Source: Rodentolepis nana (Eukaryota > Platyhelminthes > Cestoda > Cyclophyllidea > Hymenolepididae). Taken from it: a stretch of DNA of 12,935 bases. The notes under the pieces were generated by a model, which did no database searches, had not been told where the DNA came from, and saw only the letters and a program-made list of their open reading frames with translations. Made by a program: the position numbers and the translations under genes. The DNA lies in NCBI GenBank assembly GCA_900617975.1, contig UZAE01001512.1, forward strand, positions 1 through 12,935. The letters are read 5' to 3'. Positions 1 through 8,712 of this stretch are shown here, in pieces (within the stretch, counting starts at the first letter, position 1; each line of letters starts with the position of its first letter).

Positions 1-510
1 AGTAGCTTCTCATACAAGATCAAGGCCCTTTCTTTGATAAGGGAACCTATTGTGGTGCTTCCTGTAACTAGGAGCATTGCATCAATGGGTGTTGATTTTA
101 TCCCTCCAGTAAAAAGTCGTAATGCTTGGTTGTGTGCCTTCTCGAGGGGTTTGAGAGTCACCTCTGTGGCTGTAATGAGTGGCTCACAGCAAAACAGCAT
201 TATTGGCTGAATAAACATCTTGTAAGTGGTGTTTAGAGTTGAGCGCGCACAGCCCCATACGCTACCAGCAAGACGCTTCAGGACATTCAGTCTATTGGAG
301 ACGCGTTCTGCTATTTTAGCAATGTGACTTTTCCCCGTTAGCTTTGTGTCAAACTTATTCTGAATATATGAATTGATGATTTCTACCTTCAGCGATGTCA
401 ATTAATCACTATTTTAACTTCATGTCCATAAATTTGAATTCTCTCTCCTAATTGCGGTACAATAATATCGACCTTTTACTCATTGACAGTAATGAAAAAA
501 GTTGGAGTTA
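1..510 (-). mobile_element. Non-LTR retrotransposon remnant (jockey-like, end of the RT region), partial
   Basis: On the minus strand positions 401 to 1 form one open frame that leaves the window at its left edge. It reads like the segment just after the reverse transcriptase core of jockey-type non-LTR elements. Recognisable motifs are KFDTKLTGKSHIAKIAERV, then NRLNVLKRLAGSVWGCARST, TTYKMFIQPIMLFCCEPLI, LEKAHNQALRL and STPIDAMLL. A stop at 404-402 and a frame change separate it from the piece before it in element order (510-405), which carries TVNE, a stop, then VDIIVPQLGERIQIYGHEVK. The copy is therefore dead at this end, although the part nearest the edge is still open. Family placement is by remembered motif pattern; the exact clade is uncertain. 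Confidence 0.8.
357..510. repeat. Dispersed repeat, copy A (partner at 7636-7789)
   Basis: An ungapped direct match to 7636-7789, at a constant offset of 7,279 bases. By hand count about 137 of 149 positions agree over 362-510, roughly 92 percent. It corresponds to the frameshifted part of the minus-strand retroelement remnant. Outside these limits the copies diverge quickly: here intact-looking element coding continues to the left, while at the partner it does not. Confidence 0.9.
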
Positions 511-1360
511 ACGGCTTAACTGTAGCTTAATCTTGATGAGATATTGGAGATGAGAATGTGGGGAGGACTCACTGGAGTAACACTGGTATTATTCCAAATA
601 TACCATTAATAGGAGGAAATGGAAGATATCAAAAGCGCAAGACACCCCAGAACGATATCAACAATTATTTCGCTCCACTTCATAACACTAGAGACAAACA
701 TTACTCGGAGATTTTGTTATTTGGGCACCTGACCTCCTAATTCAAGAGTAATATGACTAAGTGGCACATAAGCTACGACAGTCAAACCTTATGACAAAAT
801 CGATACCTTCAGTGGTCTGTTCGAACCCAAGTTTACCTGAGAAAAGTCTAGGGCAAAGATATATACTTTACAAATAACTCGTAGCACAGTATACAATTGT
901 AAAACTTACGATTCGTTAATAAGCCATCCCAAATGAGTAGAACCTCAAGAACAAAAGAAGTGAATTTCTATTCATTCAAATTAATCATATTACACTTTCT
1001 AAAGTTATAGGAAAAGCTAACGGTCATAGAGTGGGGAAGATAAATGTGTGAAGTACTAAAGTCAAAATACCGAGTTGCAGATTAGGAAATCAGTAGGGAA
1101 GCTAAGATGTGGTCGACAAAACCACAGAGCACAATATCAGTACGTCAGCTTATTGTACAACTATTTTCATTCTTCGAAAGACCCCAGCGTGCCCATTGTT
1201 CGTGGCTATCAGTGTACGGTGGATAGCGAAATCTGAAAAAAAGCAATAAAAATACTCAAATAAAGCGGTTACAATGCAACGAGGCCATGAAATAAGTAGA
1301 TTAACTAACAAAAACAACAAGCGAATTCATATCGTATCGGATAAAAAAGTTACTACGGAC
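511..1360. other. Downstream flank of the ALDH gene, no convincing gene
   Basis: This is AT-rich sequence between the retroelement remnant and the ALDH stop codon. A 60-codon plus-strand frame (558-740) has no recognisable motif and is probably chance. The only structure I can support is a possible degraded ALDH exon at 729-806, listed separately. No AATAAA-type signal for the minus strand was found below 1361. Confidence 0.5.
729..806 (-). pseudogene. Possible degraded duplicate of ALDH exon 4
   Basis: On the minus strand 764-729 can be read as LSHITLELGGQ, followed at once by GTGCCC, a possible splice donor. The real ALDH exon 4 (4364-4530) ends with [12 protein letters not shown] and donor GTGAGC. 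The plus-strand block cctaattcaagagt (14 bases) is identical in both. A second block, atgacaaaatcgatac at 791-806, resembles atgatcaaaacgatac at 4459-4474. The blocks have the same order and orientation, but about 31 bases fewer lie between them and the frame is broken. No relics of the other exons were found nearby. A 14-base match alone could be chance in a window this size; two collinear blocks over the right motif make a relic more likely, but not certain. Confidence 0.35.
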
Positions 1361-1494
1361 TTACAGATTGTTTATTTTTTCGACCGAGGATTTGTTAAGT
1401 ACAGAACGAGGATTAGAGAAGGTGGCAATAGACGCCTCTTCATAATATCTTCCCATTCCAGAGTTACCGACACCACCAAAGGGCAGATTAGTTA
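1361..1494 (-). other. ALDH exon 10, terminal exon with stop
   Basis: Follows an 84-bp intron ending CTTTAG. It encodes [32 protein letters not shown] and a short polar tail ending EKINNL before TAA at 1363-1361. The absence of a long hydrophobic tail argues against a membrane-anchored form. Confidence 0.93.
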
Positions 1495-4400
1495 CTAAAG
1501 GGAAGGACAAATTCACCAACTAGAAGCTGCCAAGCGTTAGAAACAGTTTGAATTTAAGTCCACTTGCCAATGACATACCTACAAGCTGCATGATACAGTC
1601 ATTGAATGTAATTGAACCAGAAGTAGTTCGACAATTCCAGGCATCTTGAATATCCTTTTTAGAGGAAAAAACGTAATTTGAAAGTGGTTTAGGCCTAAAA
1701 GGAAACTGAGTTTAGAAAAATTTGACATTCTTCGGCGAATTAGTACGCAACTAATTGTTCAATCAAAACCAGTTTACCACTCACCACCTAATCACTCTTG
1801 ATCTCCAATGGATCACGCTAGAGTATCCACGAGCTGAACTTAAAACTGAAGTGCCCATGCTTTGTTTCGGAATTGCTAATACACATCTACCCAATACTTA
1901 CCATATCGGCTCTCAGTCTTGCGCAAATGCATTCGACTCTTTACAGTTCGAAAGTCCATCCGGACTGAAGTACAACACCAAGTGCTACACTTCTGAAAAA
2001 TCAGGAGTGAGGTATGTTGATAATCATCCCATCTGGTATTGATGTACCTGCCTGCGAGCACGCCAGACAAGGGAGAAACCACCATCATTTCTCCCATATC
2101 ATAACGCCAGTGAGTTGTAGGAATTTTATCAATTTTTCTGTACCGTATATTCTACTCCAGTTAACTTATTTTAACGCCAATGTCTAATACCTCAACAATG
2201 AAACTTGTTTTGTTTGCTGCAATAAAGTACTCATCAAACCACTTTTGTGAGACTAACCTTACAAAACAAATGTCATCTTACAACACATTAATTCCATTAA
2301 AGCCTCGGTTTGATATCGAAATAAAACTCACTTAGGTAGAACGAAATTAATCGCTTCATCAGATGATCCGATAGTAATGATGGGAAGAATGGGTCCAAAT
2401 ATCTACAGAAAAAATACCTCCTCTAAGAAACAATTTATCAATCAAAGTTCATTTCGAGTTTAAATATAGATAAACATTTACTTCTTCACCCATAAGAACA
2501 TCATCAGCAGGAACATTTCTCACTATTGTCATTTCAACAAATTTATTCTCAATGTCAGTTCTTCCTCCGAATACCTTTTTGCCCTTTGTGTTTTGTAAAA
2601 GTGCCAAAAGACGTCTACAAAAATAAATTCAAGAAAAAATTATAAAGTTAGCTGTACAAATTCACCTAAAAATCACTCCATCGTTCCACAACTAGACTTT
2701 ATCTCACTTTGAAGTTAGCTGAAGGGCTAATGATAACTATTAAAACGCCTACCAACTGCTATCAATAAATTTTCTAGTATTGCGTCAAAAGTAACAAATA
2801 CTATTTCCTTCTGCTCATTTAAAAATTAGACAGCAAGGCATGATTAATTTGACAAACAAAATGCACGTAGAATTCCAAACGAGCTGTCAGGTTACATGAA
2901 CCCAACTTTTATTGGCAGGCACTCGAAATTCATGAAACACACATTAAACGTACGCGGCATGTCTCTTGTTGATGATACGACCGAAGGACTCCGATTTTTC
3001 CATGTCTTCTCCGTAGAATTCTTTCACGATTGCAATGCATTCTTCGATCAACTTATCCTACAAAATCGAGGGAAAAGGTTACCTCCCAAATTCAAACATA
3101 CACACACACACACACACACACTCAACCTAGAACAATGTTTACTCAAAAACAGTCACAACGGTTTGAAAACAGTGATGGCCATTGTGCCACCTCCCCATAC
3201 TTCTCTACCCCTCTGTGGTTATGGCAATACCTCCCTATCTCTCACTTTTCTTTTAAACTCAATTCTCCTTCATACCACCTCACGTTTTCTGTAAAAATTG
3301 GATGTTTTATTCACTCTACGCTTCATACACTACAGCAACAGCCATTATTCGGCTAATAGTGCTGTTCTGGGAAGTACCGAATCAATGCTTCCATATAGTA
3401 GGAGTAACAGGATCTCATATTGCACTTTCGGTAAAATAAAGAGGGAAAAGTGGAGGAGTAGGTACCTACCACAACTTTTTCATGGCATAGAACGTAATCA
3501 GGTGCAACACAAGTTTGTCCACAGTTTACTCCTTTGGCCCACATCAAGCGCTTAGCAGTGAGAGGCAAATCCGCCGTTTCGTCAACGTAGACAGGACTAG
3601 GAACGACAAAAACGAAAATTGATTAACCAAAATCAACCGTATAGTGGAATTATTTTATCTAGAATTGAGGTTAATGTCATCTTGAGATCAACTATTCTCT
3701 CAAGAAGTCTCAGACTTCTATCCGGTGTTGGGCCAAATTTCACACATCACTCACATGAATATGTAGGTCATTTTCAGTCAGTGTTAAATTAACAACTTGT
3801 CACAGAGCAACAACACTTCCATCTCCACACTCCTACATGACGAATATGAGAATTTAATCAACTAGCCACGAACACGAACTATCGCTTGAGACCGATGGCA
3901 TTAGTTTCATCTCACACTGTTCCATGTCATTTTTAACAATCTTTTGAAGCAGCTTACCATTATATGTTACAATTGCTCAGTGTAATGTCCACAGCACTAT
4001 GCTGCAAGTCGTTAGAACTCAGATGGCTACAGCACTATTACATAGTGCTGATTATTTACCAGTTTCAATAGATTAAATCAAATTAAAGTAGGTAACTAGT
4101 GTTAACACAAGATATTTCCACGAAAAGGTTGATTGTCAAAGCCTGAGCACAATTGTCTAATCAGCTCGAAAGGTCACAACAAACACAACGAGTAATACTT
4201 TTAGCTAACGATTTTAATCGTAAAGTGATTAATGACAGATTCAAAAAAGATCATATTTATTATCATAAAGAAAAATACTGAAAACAAAATACAACTGCAT
4301 AAAACAGAACCATATGCGGTATGTGTTTAATGAAAATAAATAGGCGGAATTTGATTCGCTCACCTTTTGCCGCCTAATTCAAGAGTGACAGGCGTTAGAT

Positions 4401-6758
4401 GTTTAGCCACCTGTGAGAGAATACTTCGGGCTGCCCCCTCTCCTCCTGTATAGAAGACATGATCAAAACGATACGTGTCCAAGAGCTCCATCGTTTTCTT
4501 TGCATCGCCAGTAAAAATTTGACATACAGTCTAATAGAGAAAGAGGTAGAAAATTTCACAAAGGGCCGATGGACTTACTCAGCCGAGAGAGCGATTTGGA
4601 CACCAAAATATTTATATATCCAAAAGAACAGGCGCAAAATGCAATATATCCATGTTATTACTCCATAATAAATCAACTCATTGCTCACTTAGAGAGTGAC
4701 TTTTTGAATGGCCATTCACTGACTCATATATATGTTGAATACCCCCACTAACCCTCTCTTATGACAACTTACAATATTTATAAATTTGTCCATCGATATA
4801 TAACGGCAAACCAACGCATTTTAACGACAAAAACGAGGTAAAGAACGTTATGAGCGTCAGACACGCACCTAAAAATCAAGCCTACTTAAACTTTCATGCT
4901 TTTGTGTTCCAAGTTGTCTCAAATCTCATTAAAGCAGCATTTGCCCCCCTTCTCACACTACACTCAGGACGCAAACTACTCTTCAGAAGATCACAATAAT
5001 TTCGAACAGATAGCGACTCAACTACACTCCCTTGACCACAAAAAGGTCGGAACTTTGTCTGCTTCAATCAACACAAGGTAACATCTTCACTTACCTGAAC
5101 TGATTTCTTCCAATCTTTTCTCTATCTCGTCACACCTCTTCTATTATATTTTAATTACTACAACTTAACTCGTGACACAGTGATGAAAACTTGATCACCA
5201 CATGTCATCGTAACGGAATCCACATTTTTCTCCATTAATCGTTTCACCAAAAGGGGGGTTGCAAGACTAAAAGGTCCTATTTTATAAAAAAGTATTCTTA
5301 AAGTACTCTATTCTAAAAGATCTACATTCTCACTCCATCGTGTATTCAAAACAGAGGATGTGAAAAAAAGTCCTACAATTTACAACCACCACACCACCCA
5401 AGTTCCCGTTTACATGACTGCATCCCTCCAAAACAATTTCGAAGTTTAGAAGAATCCGAGCGTGTTCATTCAAATGAAAATAATCGGACGAAGTAGCCGC
5501 ACACAAAAGAAATTTCACAGCAAGTGTAACGACGTTATACGAGAGAACATAAAAAATATCCACACCGCACGTCAAATAACAACACTATATCAAATATCTA
5601 CTAACAAAAATTTAGTATTGACATGCTGTGACCTGAGTGAACTCATGTGAGCTTTATCACGTCAAGTGTTAGCTTTTAGAAATAAACTAATCTGAACCAC
5701 ATGACAGAGCATTCAAACTTACCACGTACTCAATAAACAACGGATATCTAGGGAATTTGTACGTTCAAAAATCCAAATGAAAAAGCCTGAAATTTTTATA
5801 CTCCAACATCAATACCTAATACAATCTGCTGCAAACGTAAAATACAATAGCTACAGATCAATTTCGATTAGTATTTGAAGAACAGTTTAAGTGCTTTCAA
5901 TTCGTTTATCTTCTACGGTAACAATAATATGTAAGAGGTTTATCATGAATAATTAGGTATCAAAAATAACCTAAGTATCATTCTTTTGTGCAAATCAAAT
6001 GCTAGCCAGCCATTGTATCAACGCACTCCTGTCTCATTCCTTACAATAACTGTCAAAAAGAGTATTTGAAAACGAATTATAACACACACAAACTTTGAGG
6101 ATCTGTAAATTCTAATTATCGTAGTGGGGGGGGGGGGGGTTAACTCTCATAAAGACTAGCTCTTAAACCCTATACACCCGAACAAACATACCTCATCGAT
6201 ATAATTGGGTAAATGTTCGGCGATGAAGGCCTCGGTTTCTGGAGCCATTTCAGAAGGTTTGAGAACAACAGCATTTCCAGCTCCCAAAGCACCAATCAAA
6301 GGAAGGAACAGGAGATTGATAGGGTAATTCCAAGCACCAATCACTAATACTCTGCCAAGGGGTTGTCTTCTAACGCATGCCTGGTCGAAGAAGCTTAGAA
6401 AGTTTCGAGAAACCTGAACATAATCGATAATTTAATTAAAGCAAAAATGGAAGAATCATGCCAAAATAAGTAGAAAACTTGCATATTTCTCTCCACACCA
6501 CGAATCTAAATTGTTAATCATGGAAGTAATTGCCTTTTTTACTGTGAGAATTTCACAAGCTAGAATTTCCACCCGGTGCTAGAACAGATTTTTCTTATAA
6601 ATTATCCAGAAGTTTACCTTTTGTAGGTCAGCATTAATGGCCTGGCATAAGCCATCTTCCTTCTCGATGAGAAAGTTTCGCAAGCGTCTTAAGATTTCCT
6701 TTCTTTCGCAAATTGATGATGGCTCTCGATCCACAAAAGGCACCTTCAGTTTCGTAAT
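1361..6758 (-). CDS. Class 3 aldehyde dehydrogenase (ALDH3 family), ten exons, start exon upstream
   Basis: The product should oxidise aldehydes, probably medium to long chain fatty or aromatic ones, to acids using NAD(P)+. Minus-strand exons: 6758-6618, 6578-6483, 6413-6192, 4530-4364, 3596-3470, 3057-2954, 2614-2482, 2402-2332, 1694-1579, 1494-1361. All phases join, giving 436 residues before the stop; animal ALDH3 proteins have about 450 to 490. Residues, counted from the first exon codon: the AWNYP asparagine at about 108, LELGGK general-base glutamate at about 204, and GQTC catalytic cysteine at about 238. The 34-residue glutamate-cysteine spacing matches the family. Later motifs are EEIFGP and [12 protein letters not shown]. 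The C-terminus ends soon after FSNPRSVL with no hydrophobic anchor, so a soluble enzyme is likely, unlike membrane-bound ALDH3A2. No ATG lies in the first exon. One intron is GC-AG. I do not choose between ALDH3 subtypes. Confidence 0.95.
1371..1376 (-). terminator. Possible polyadenylation signal AATAAA overlapping the ALDH coding end
   Basis: AATAAA reads 7 bases before the TAA stop on the minus strand. It is the only minus-strand AATAAA seen between the last conserved motif and the window edge. If used, cleavage would give a 3' UTR of only a few to about 20 bases. Confidence 0.35.
1579..1694 (-). other. ALDH exon 9 (116 bp)
   Basis: The acceptor is TTTTAG. It encodes [20 protein letters not shown], then [17 protein letters not shown]. 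This is the segment where relatives carry TSSGGVTxND; serine in SGS replaces the second glycine and cysteine follows the aspartate. The donor GTATGT is in phase 1. Confidence 0.93.
1695..2331 (-). other. ALDH intron 8, 637 bp
   Basis: Open frames of 95 codons (plus, 1755-2042) and 73 codons (minus, 1876-2097) fall here, without recognisable motifs. The flanking exons join perfectly without them, so they are treated as chance. Confidence 0.8.
2332..2402 (-). other. ALDH exon 8 (71 bp)
   Basis: The acceptor is CTGTAG after a 79-bp intron. It encodes [20 protein letters not shown] and leaves in phase 2 at donor GTGAGT. Confidence 0.95.
2482..2614 (-). other. ALDH exon 7 (133 bp)
   Basis: The acceptor is TTTGTAG. 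It encodes [20 protein letters not shown] and [12 protein letters not shown], which leads into the EEIFGP motif across the splice. The donor GTAAAT is in phase 0. Confidence 0.93.
2954..3057 (-). other. ALDH exon 6 (104 bp)
   Basis: The acceptor is TTGTAG. It encodes [18 protein letters not shown], then [16 protein letters not shown]. It matches the EFYG and RIIN block of ALDH3 enzymes and leaves in phase 2 before GTACGT. Confidence 0.92.
3101..3121. repeat. CA/TG microsatellite, about ten units
   Basis: Plus strand (CA)10, so (GT)10 on the coding strand of ALDH intron 5, about 43 bases before the acceptor at 3058-3059. Such tracts vary in length and can affect splicing. Confidence 0.95.
3470..3596 (-). 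other. ALDH exon 5 (127 bp), catalytic cysteine exon
   Basis: One base completes a serine codon, then [19 protein letters not shown] and [14 protein letters not shown] follow. The cysteine of GQTC is the nucleophile. The donor GTAGGT is in phase 0. Confidence 0.95.
3597..4363 (-). other. ALDH intron 4, 767 bp
   Basis: No coding or mobile sequence recognised. It contains a short perfect hairpin at 4030-4050, listed separately. Confidence 0.8.
4030..4050. repeat. Short inverted repeat (9-bp arms, 3-base loop)
   Basis: CAGCACTAT, loop TAC, ATAGTGCTG. The same CAGCACTAT also occurs at 3992-4000, so the 9-mer appears three times within 60 bases, counting both strands. It lies inside ALDH intron 4. 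It may be chance, or a splicing or RNA structure. Confidence 0.5.
4364..4530 (-). other. ALDH exon 4 (167 bp), general-base exon
   Basis: The acceptor is ATTAG. It encodes [17 protein letters not shown], then [17 protein letters not shown], then [12 protein letters not shown], whose glutamate is the family's general base. It leaves in phase 2 at donor GTGAGC. A possible relic of this exon lies at 729-806. Confidence 0.95.
4531..6191 (-). other. ALDH intron 3, 1,661 bp
   Basis: The largest intron of the gene. It contains a 14-base G run at 6126-6139 on the plus strand. Several frames of 60 to 81 codons on either strand have no recognisable motif. No mobile element was recognised. Confidence 0.8.
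6126..6139. repeat. Homopolymer G14
   Basis: Fourteen G on the plus strand, so C14 in the transcript of ALDH intron 3, about 50 bases after the donor. It is prone to length error and length variation. Confidence 0.9.
6192..6413 (-). other. ALDH exon 3 (74 codons), cofactor-binding core
   Basis: Encodes [20 protein letters not shown], then the conserved [19 protein letters not shown] and [10 protein letters not shown] segments of the dinucleotide-binding fold, ending at LPNYIDE. The donor is GTATGT, and both ends are in phase 0. Confidence 0.95.
6414..6482 (-). other. GC-AG intron, 69 bp
   Basis: The donor is GCAAGT, the usual form of a non-canonical GC donor, and the acceptor is TTCAG. The assignment is forced by phase and by alignment to the ALDH3 family, not by transcript data. 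Confidence 0.75.
6483..6578 (-). other. ALDH exon 2 (32 codons), GC splice donor
   Basis: The acceptor is TTCTAG; the preceding intron is only 39 bp (6579-6617). It encodes [13 protein letters not shown] through LDSWCGEKY. No GT donor in the needed phase exists before the first in-frame stop. Ending at TAT before GCAAGT gives phase 0 and, with the next exon, exactly the family's spacing of 25 residues from the conserved tryptophan to QPLG. Confidence 0.85.
6618..6758 (-). other. ALDH exon 1 of the conserved set (47 codons)
   Basis: Starts after CTCTTTACAG with a T-rich tract before it and ends AAAAG before GTAAAC. It encodes the N-terminal helices, from [13 protein letters not shown] to [10 protein letters not shown]. 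It enters and leaves in phase 0. It contains no ATG, and an in-frame TAA lies a short way upstream, so translation must start on another exon. Confidence 0.88.
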
Positions 6759-6951
6759 CTGTAAAGAGTTAAATTTAAAAATAAACGAAATTTGTTATAG
6801 GTAAATAACGAGTATAACAAGGATTATTCCAGATGTATATTACGGAAAACAATGACAATTTTAGGTGCAAAAGAAATGTTTACAGTGTAGTTGATCAAAT
6901 ACTATTATTAAAATAAAATTGCTATAAAAAAGGGCGATTGCACAGACATAC

Positions 6952-6960
6952 ATCGAACAT
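6952..6960 (-). other. Candidate ALDH first mini-exon encoding MFD
   Basis: Minus strand GCG ATG TTC GAT followed by GTATGT, the same donor hexamer used after exons 3 and 9. It ends in phase 0, as the next exon needs, leaving a 193-bp intron (6951-6759). Adding three residues gives an N-terminus about the length of animal ALDH3 proteins. A three-codon exon is easily found by chance. The alternative is a spliced-leader AUG joined directly at 6758. Confidence 0.4.
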
Positions 6961-7635
6961 CGCAACCAGTCAAAGCACGCCAAAACCAAATTGCTGCTTA
7001 AAAGGAATGTTGATATAGCGGACTTAAAGTGTAAGTTTTTCCAGAAATTATATTCCTAAAATATTAAAAGAAAATAAATTTCGACACTATGATATTATAA
7101 CATCAGCCAAGGACATATGTGCATATATACCTGGTAATTTTAATCTTAAAGTTTAGTACAAGAAAGATTTATAATGGTAACAGTGAAATTATATTTGTTT
7201 ATTCTACAATTCGATTGTAGAGGGATAAACTAAAATTTATTTTCAACCGCTATCTGTAATGACTTCTTCAATAAAAATACTTGAGAAATTTCGACCTTTA
7301 AATGGAAAATGGTGTCAAATACGATATGCCAATTGCTGGCTAATTCGAATATATGTCAAGCGTGAGCTTGTGACAAATCAAACAATGTCACTTGGCATTT
7401 CCATATCTAATAAATATATATTTTAGATATTTATCCAAAATGAAATATACGAGCAACTGTACTTCTACAAAGCATAGTACTAGATATATTAGCCATTTGA
7501 ATAGGCAGCAAATTCTCCTTAACTCGATATTTTGATGTATGAATTTCTTTTGTGGCTAAATAGATGCTCTTTGTAATGTAAGTTTAAAACTATAAAGACA
7601 TCTATAAGTCTTCTCACTTCAAGTAATCTTATTTC

Positions 7636-7789
7636 ATTCAGAATATATGAGTTGATAATTTCTACCTTCAGCAATGCCAAATAATCACTATTTTAACTTC
7701 ATGTCCATAAATTTGAATTCTCTATCCAAATTGTGATACAATAATATCGACTTTTTACTCATTGACAGTAATGAAAAAAGTGGAAGTTA
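7636..7789. repeat. Dispersed repeat, copy B: dead retroelement fragment
   Basis: About 92 percent identical to 357-510, same orientation, no gaps. On the minus strand it gives TVNE, a TAA stop, VDIIVSQFG, TAG, RIQIYGHEVK. This is the same piece of reverse transcriptase region with the first stop at the same codon, plus one extra stop. No further element coding was recognised on either side. Confidence 0.85.
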
Positions 7790-8712
7790 TAGGCAGAATG
7801 ACAACTCGTATTTGTCTGAAGTCTGAAGATTTGGAATGTGTTGGGGAGGAGAGAATGTCACAATGCTCCTGAGTCTGCTGATCGTTGTTCACTAAATGCC
7901 ATGCTGCTCGACATTAACTGTAAGTGAGATAGAATTTCCATTTCTTGTTGACCTTATTGTTAGTTGAAATCTACACGCCTTTGAATCAAATTACCTTTGC
8001 TTGTCATCGTTTTTCGGAAGCTACTACGGGTATAGGTATCTTTTCATCTTCATATTCTCTGCTCCTTGGAAGGCGGTTGTGGACCACGAGATGACTAGGT
8101 GTATTGACCTTAGTAGCTCTACGCGTATTACACCATGACAACTTTAAGGAGTCTTCATTTCATCCAAACATTCGTTCCAAATCATAATTCACTGCTCAAA
8201 TTCCTTGTAATGATATGACACCAAGTGTTATTTATGCTCAAAGATGAGAAGATTCGACTGTAAACCTGTTTCTTTCATACCGCAACCTGATTATTGAAAT
8301 GAATTCCAGCATTAATGCCGCTTAATTCGCAATATCCGTATCGATACAGTGAATGCACTCTTTTCATGATCACTCTCATTCACCTTCTCTCCCACCCAAT
8401 CTCTTTAAATATAATTCCCTCGAAAAATAATAATGAGAAGTTGGATGAATGAAAGTGTGAAATTTTAACGGATCGTGATGGCAAGGTTGCCTTAAAACAT
8501 GTTAGCTTTCAATGGGTCGGCTTTCTCTGAAATCAGCTGCCTTGAAATGGTGAATAGATGAAAGAGTTGGAAATATTCATCAAGAATTTTACTGAAGTTA
8601 TTCCTTTGGACAGAATGCTAAGTATATCTAAAAAAGCCTCTTTAAGTTCAATGATTGGAGTAGAGTACATAAAATGTCACCAATACAATAGATTTTGTCG
8701 TGCTATTAAGGG

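Noticed and set aside
815..845. tRNA-like TTCGAAC motif
   Set aside because: The flanking bases do not form a T-arm stem and no cloverleaf could be drawn around it.
1274..1498. Plus-strand 74-codon frame
   Set aside because: Antisense shadow of ALDH exon 10.
1755..2097. Overlapping open frames on both strands within ALDH intron 8 (95 and 73 codons)
   Set aside because: Neither shows a recognisable motif, and the flanking ALDH exons join exactly in phase without them.
2896..3356. Plus-strand frames of 132 and 108 codons
   Set aside because: They run antisense through ALDH exon 6 and the CA repeat; the minus-strand exon explains the openness.
3298..3568. Plus-strand 85-codon frame opposite the GQTC exon
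   Set aside because: Shadow of ALDH exon 5, which has the catalytic motif on the minus strand.
4459..4751. Plus-strand frames of 69 and 60 codons
   Set aside because: They overlap exon 4 antisense and then run into intron; no protein features.
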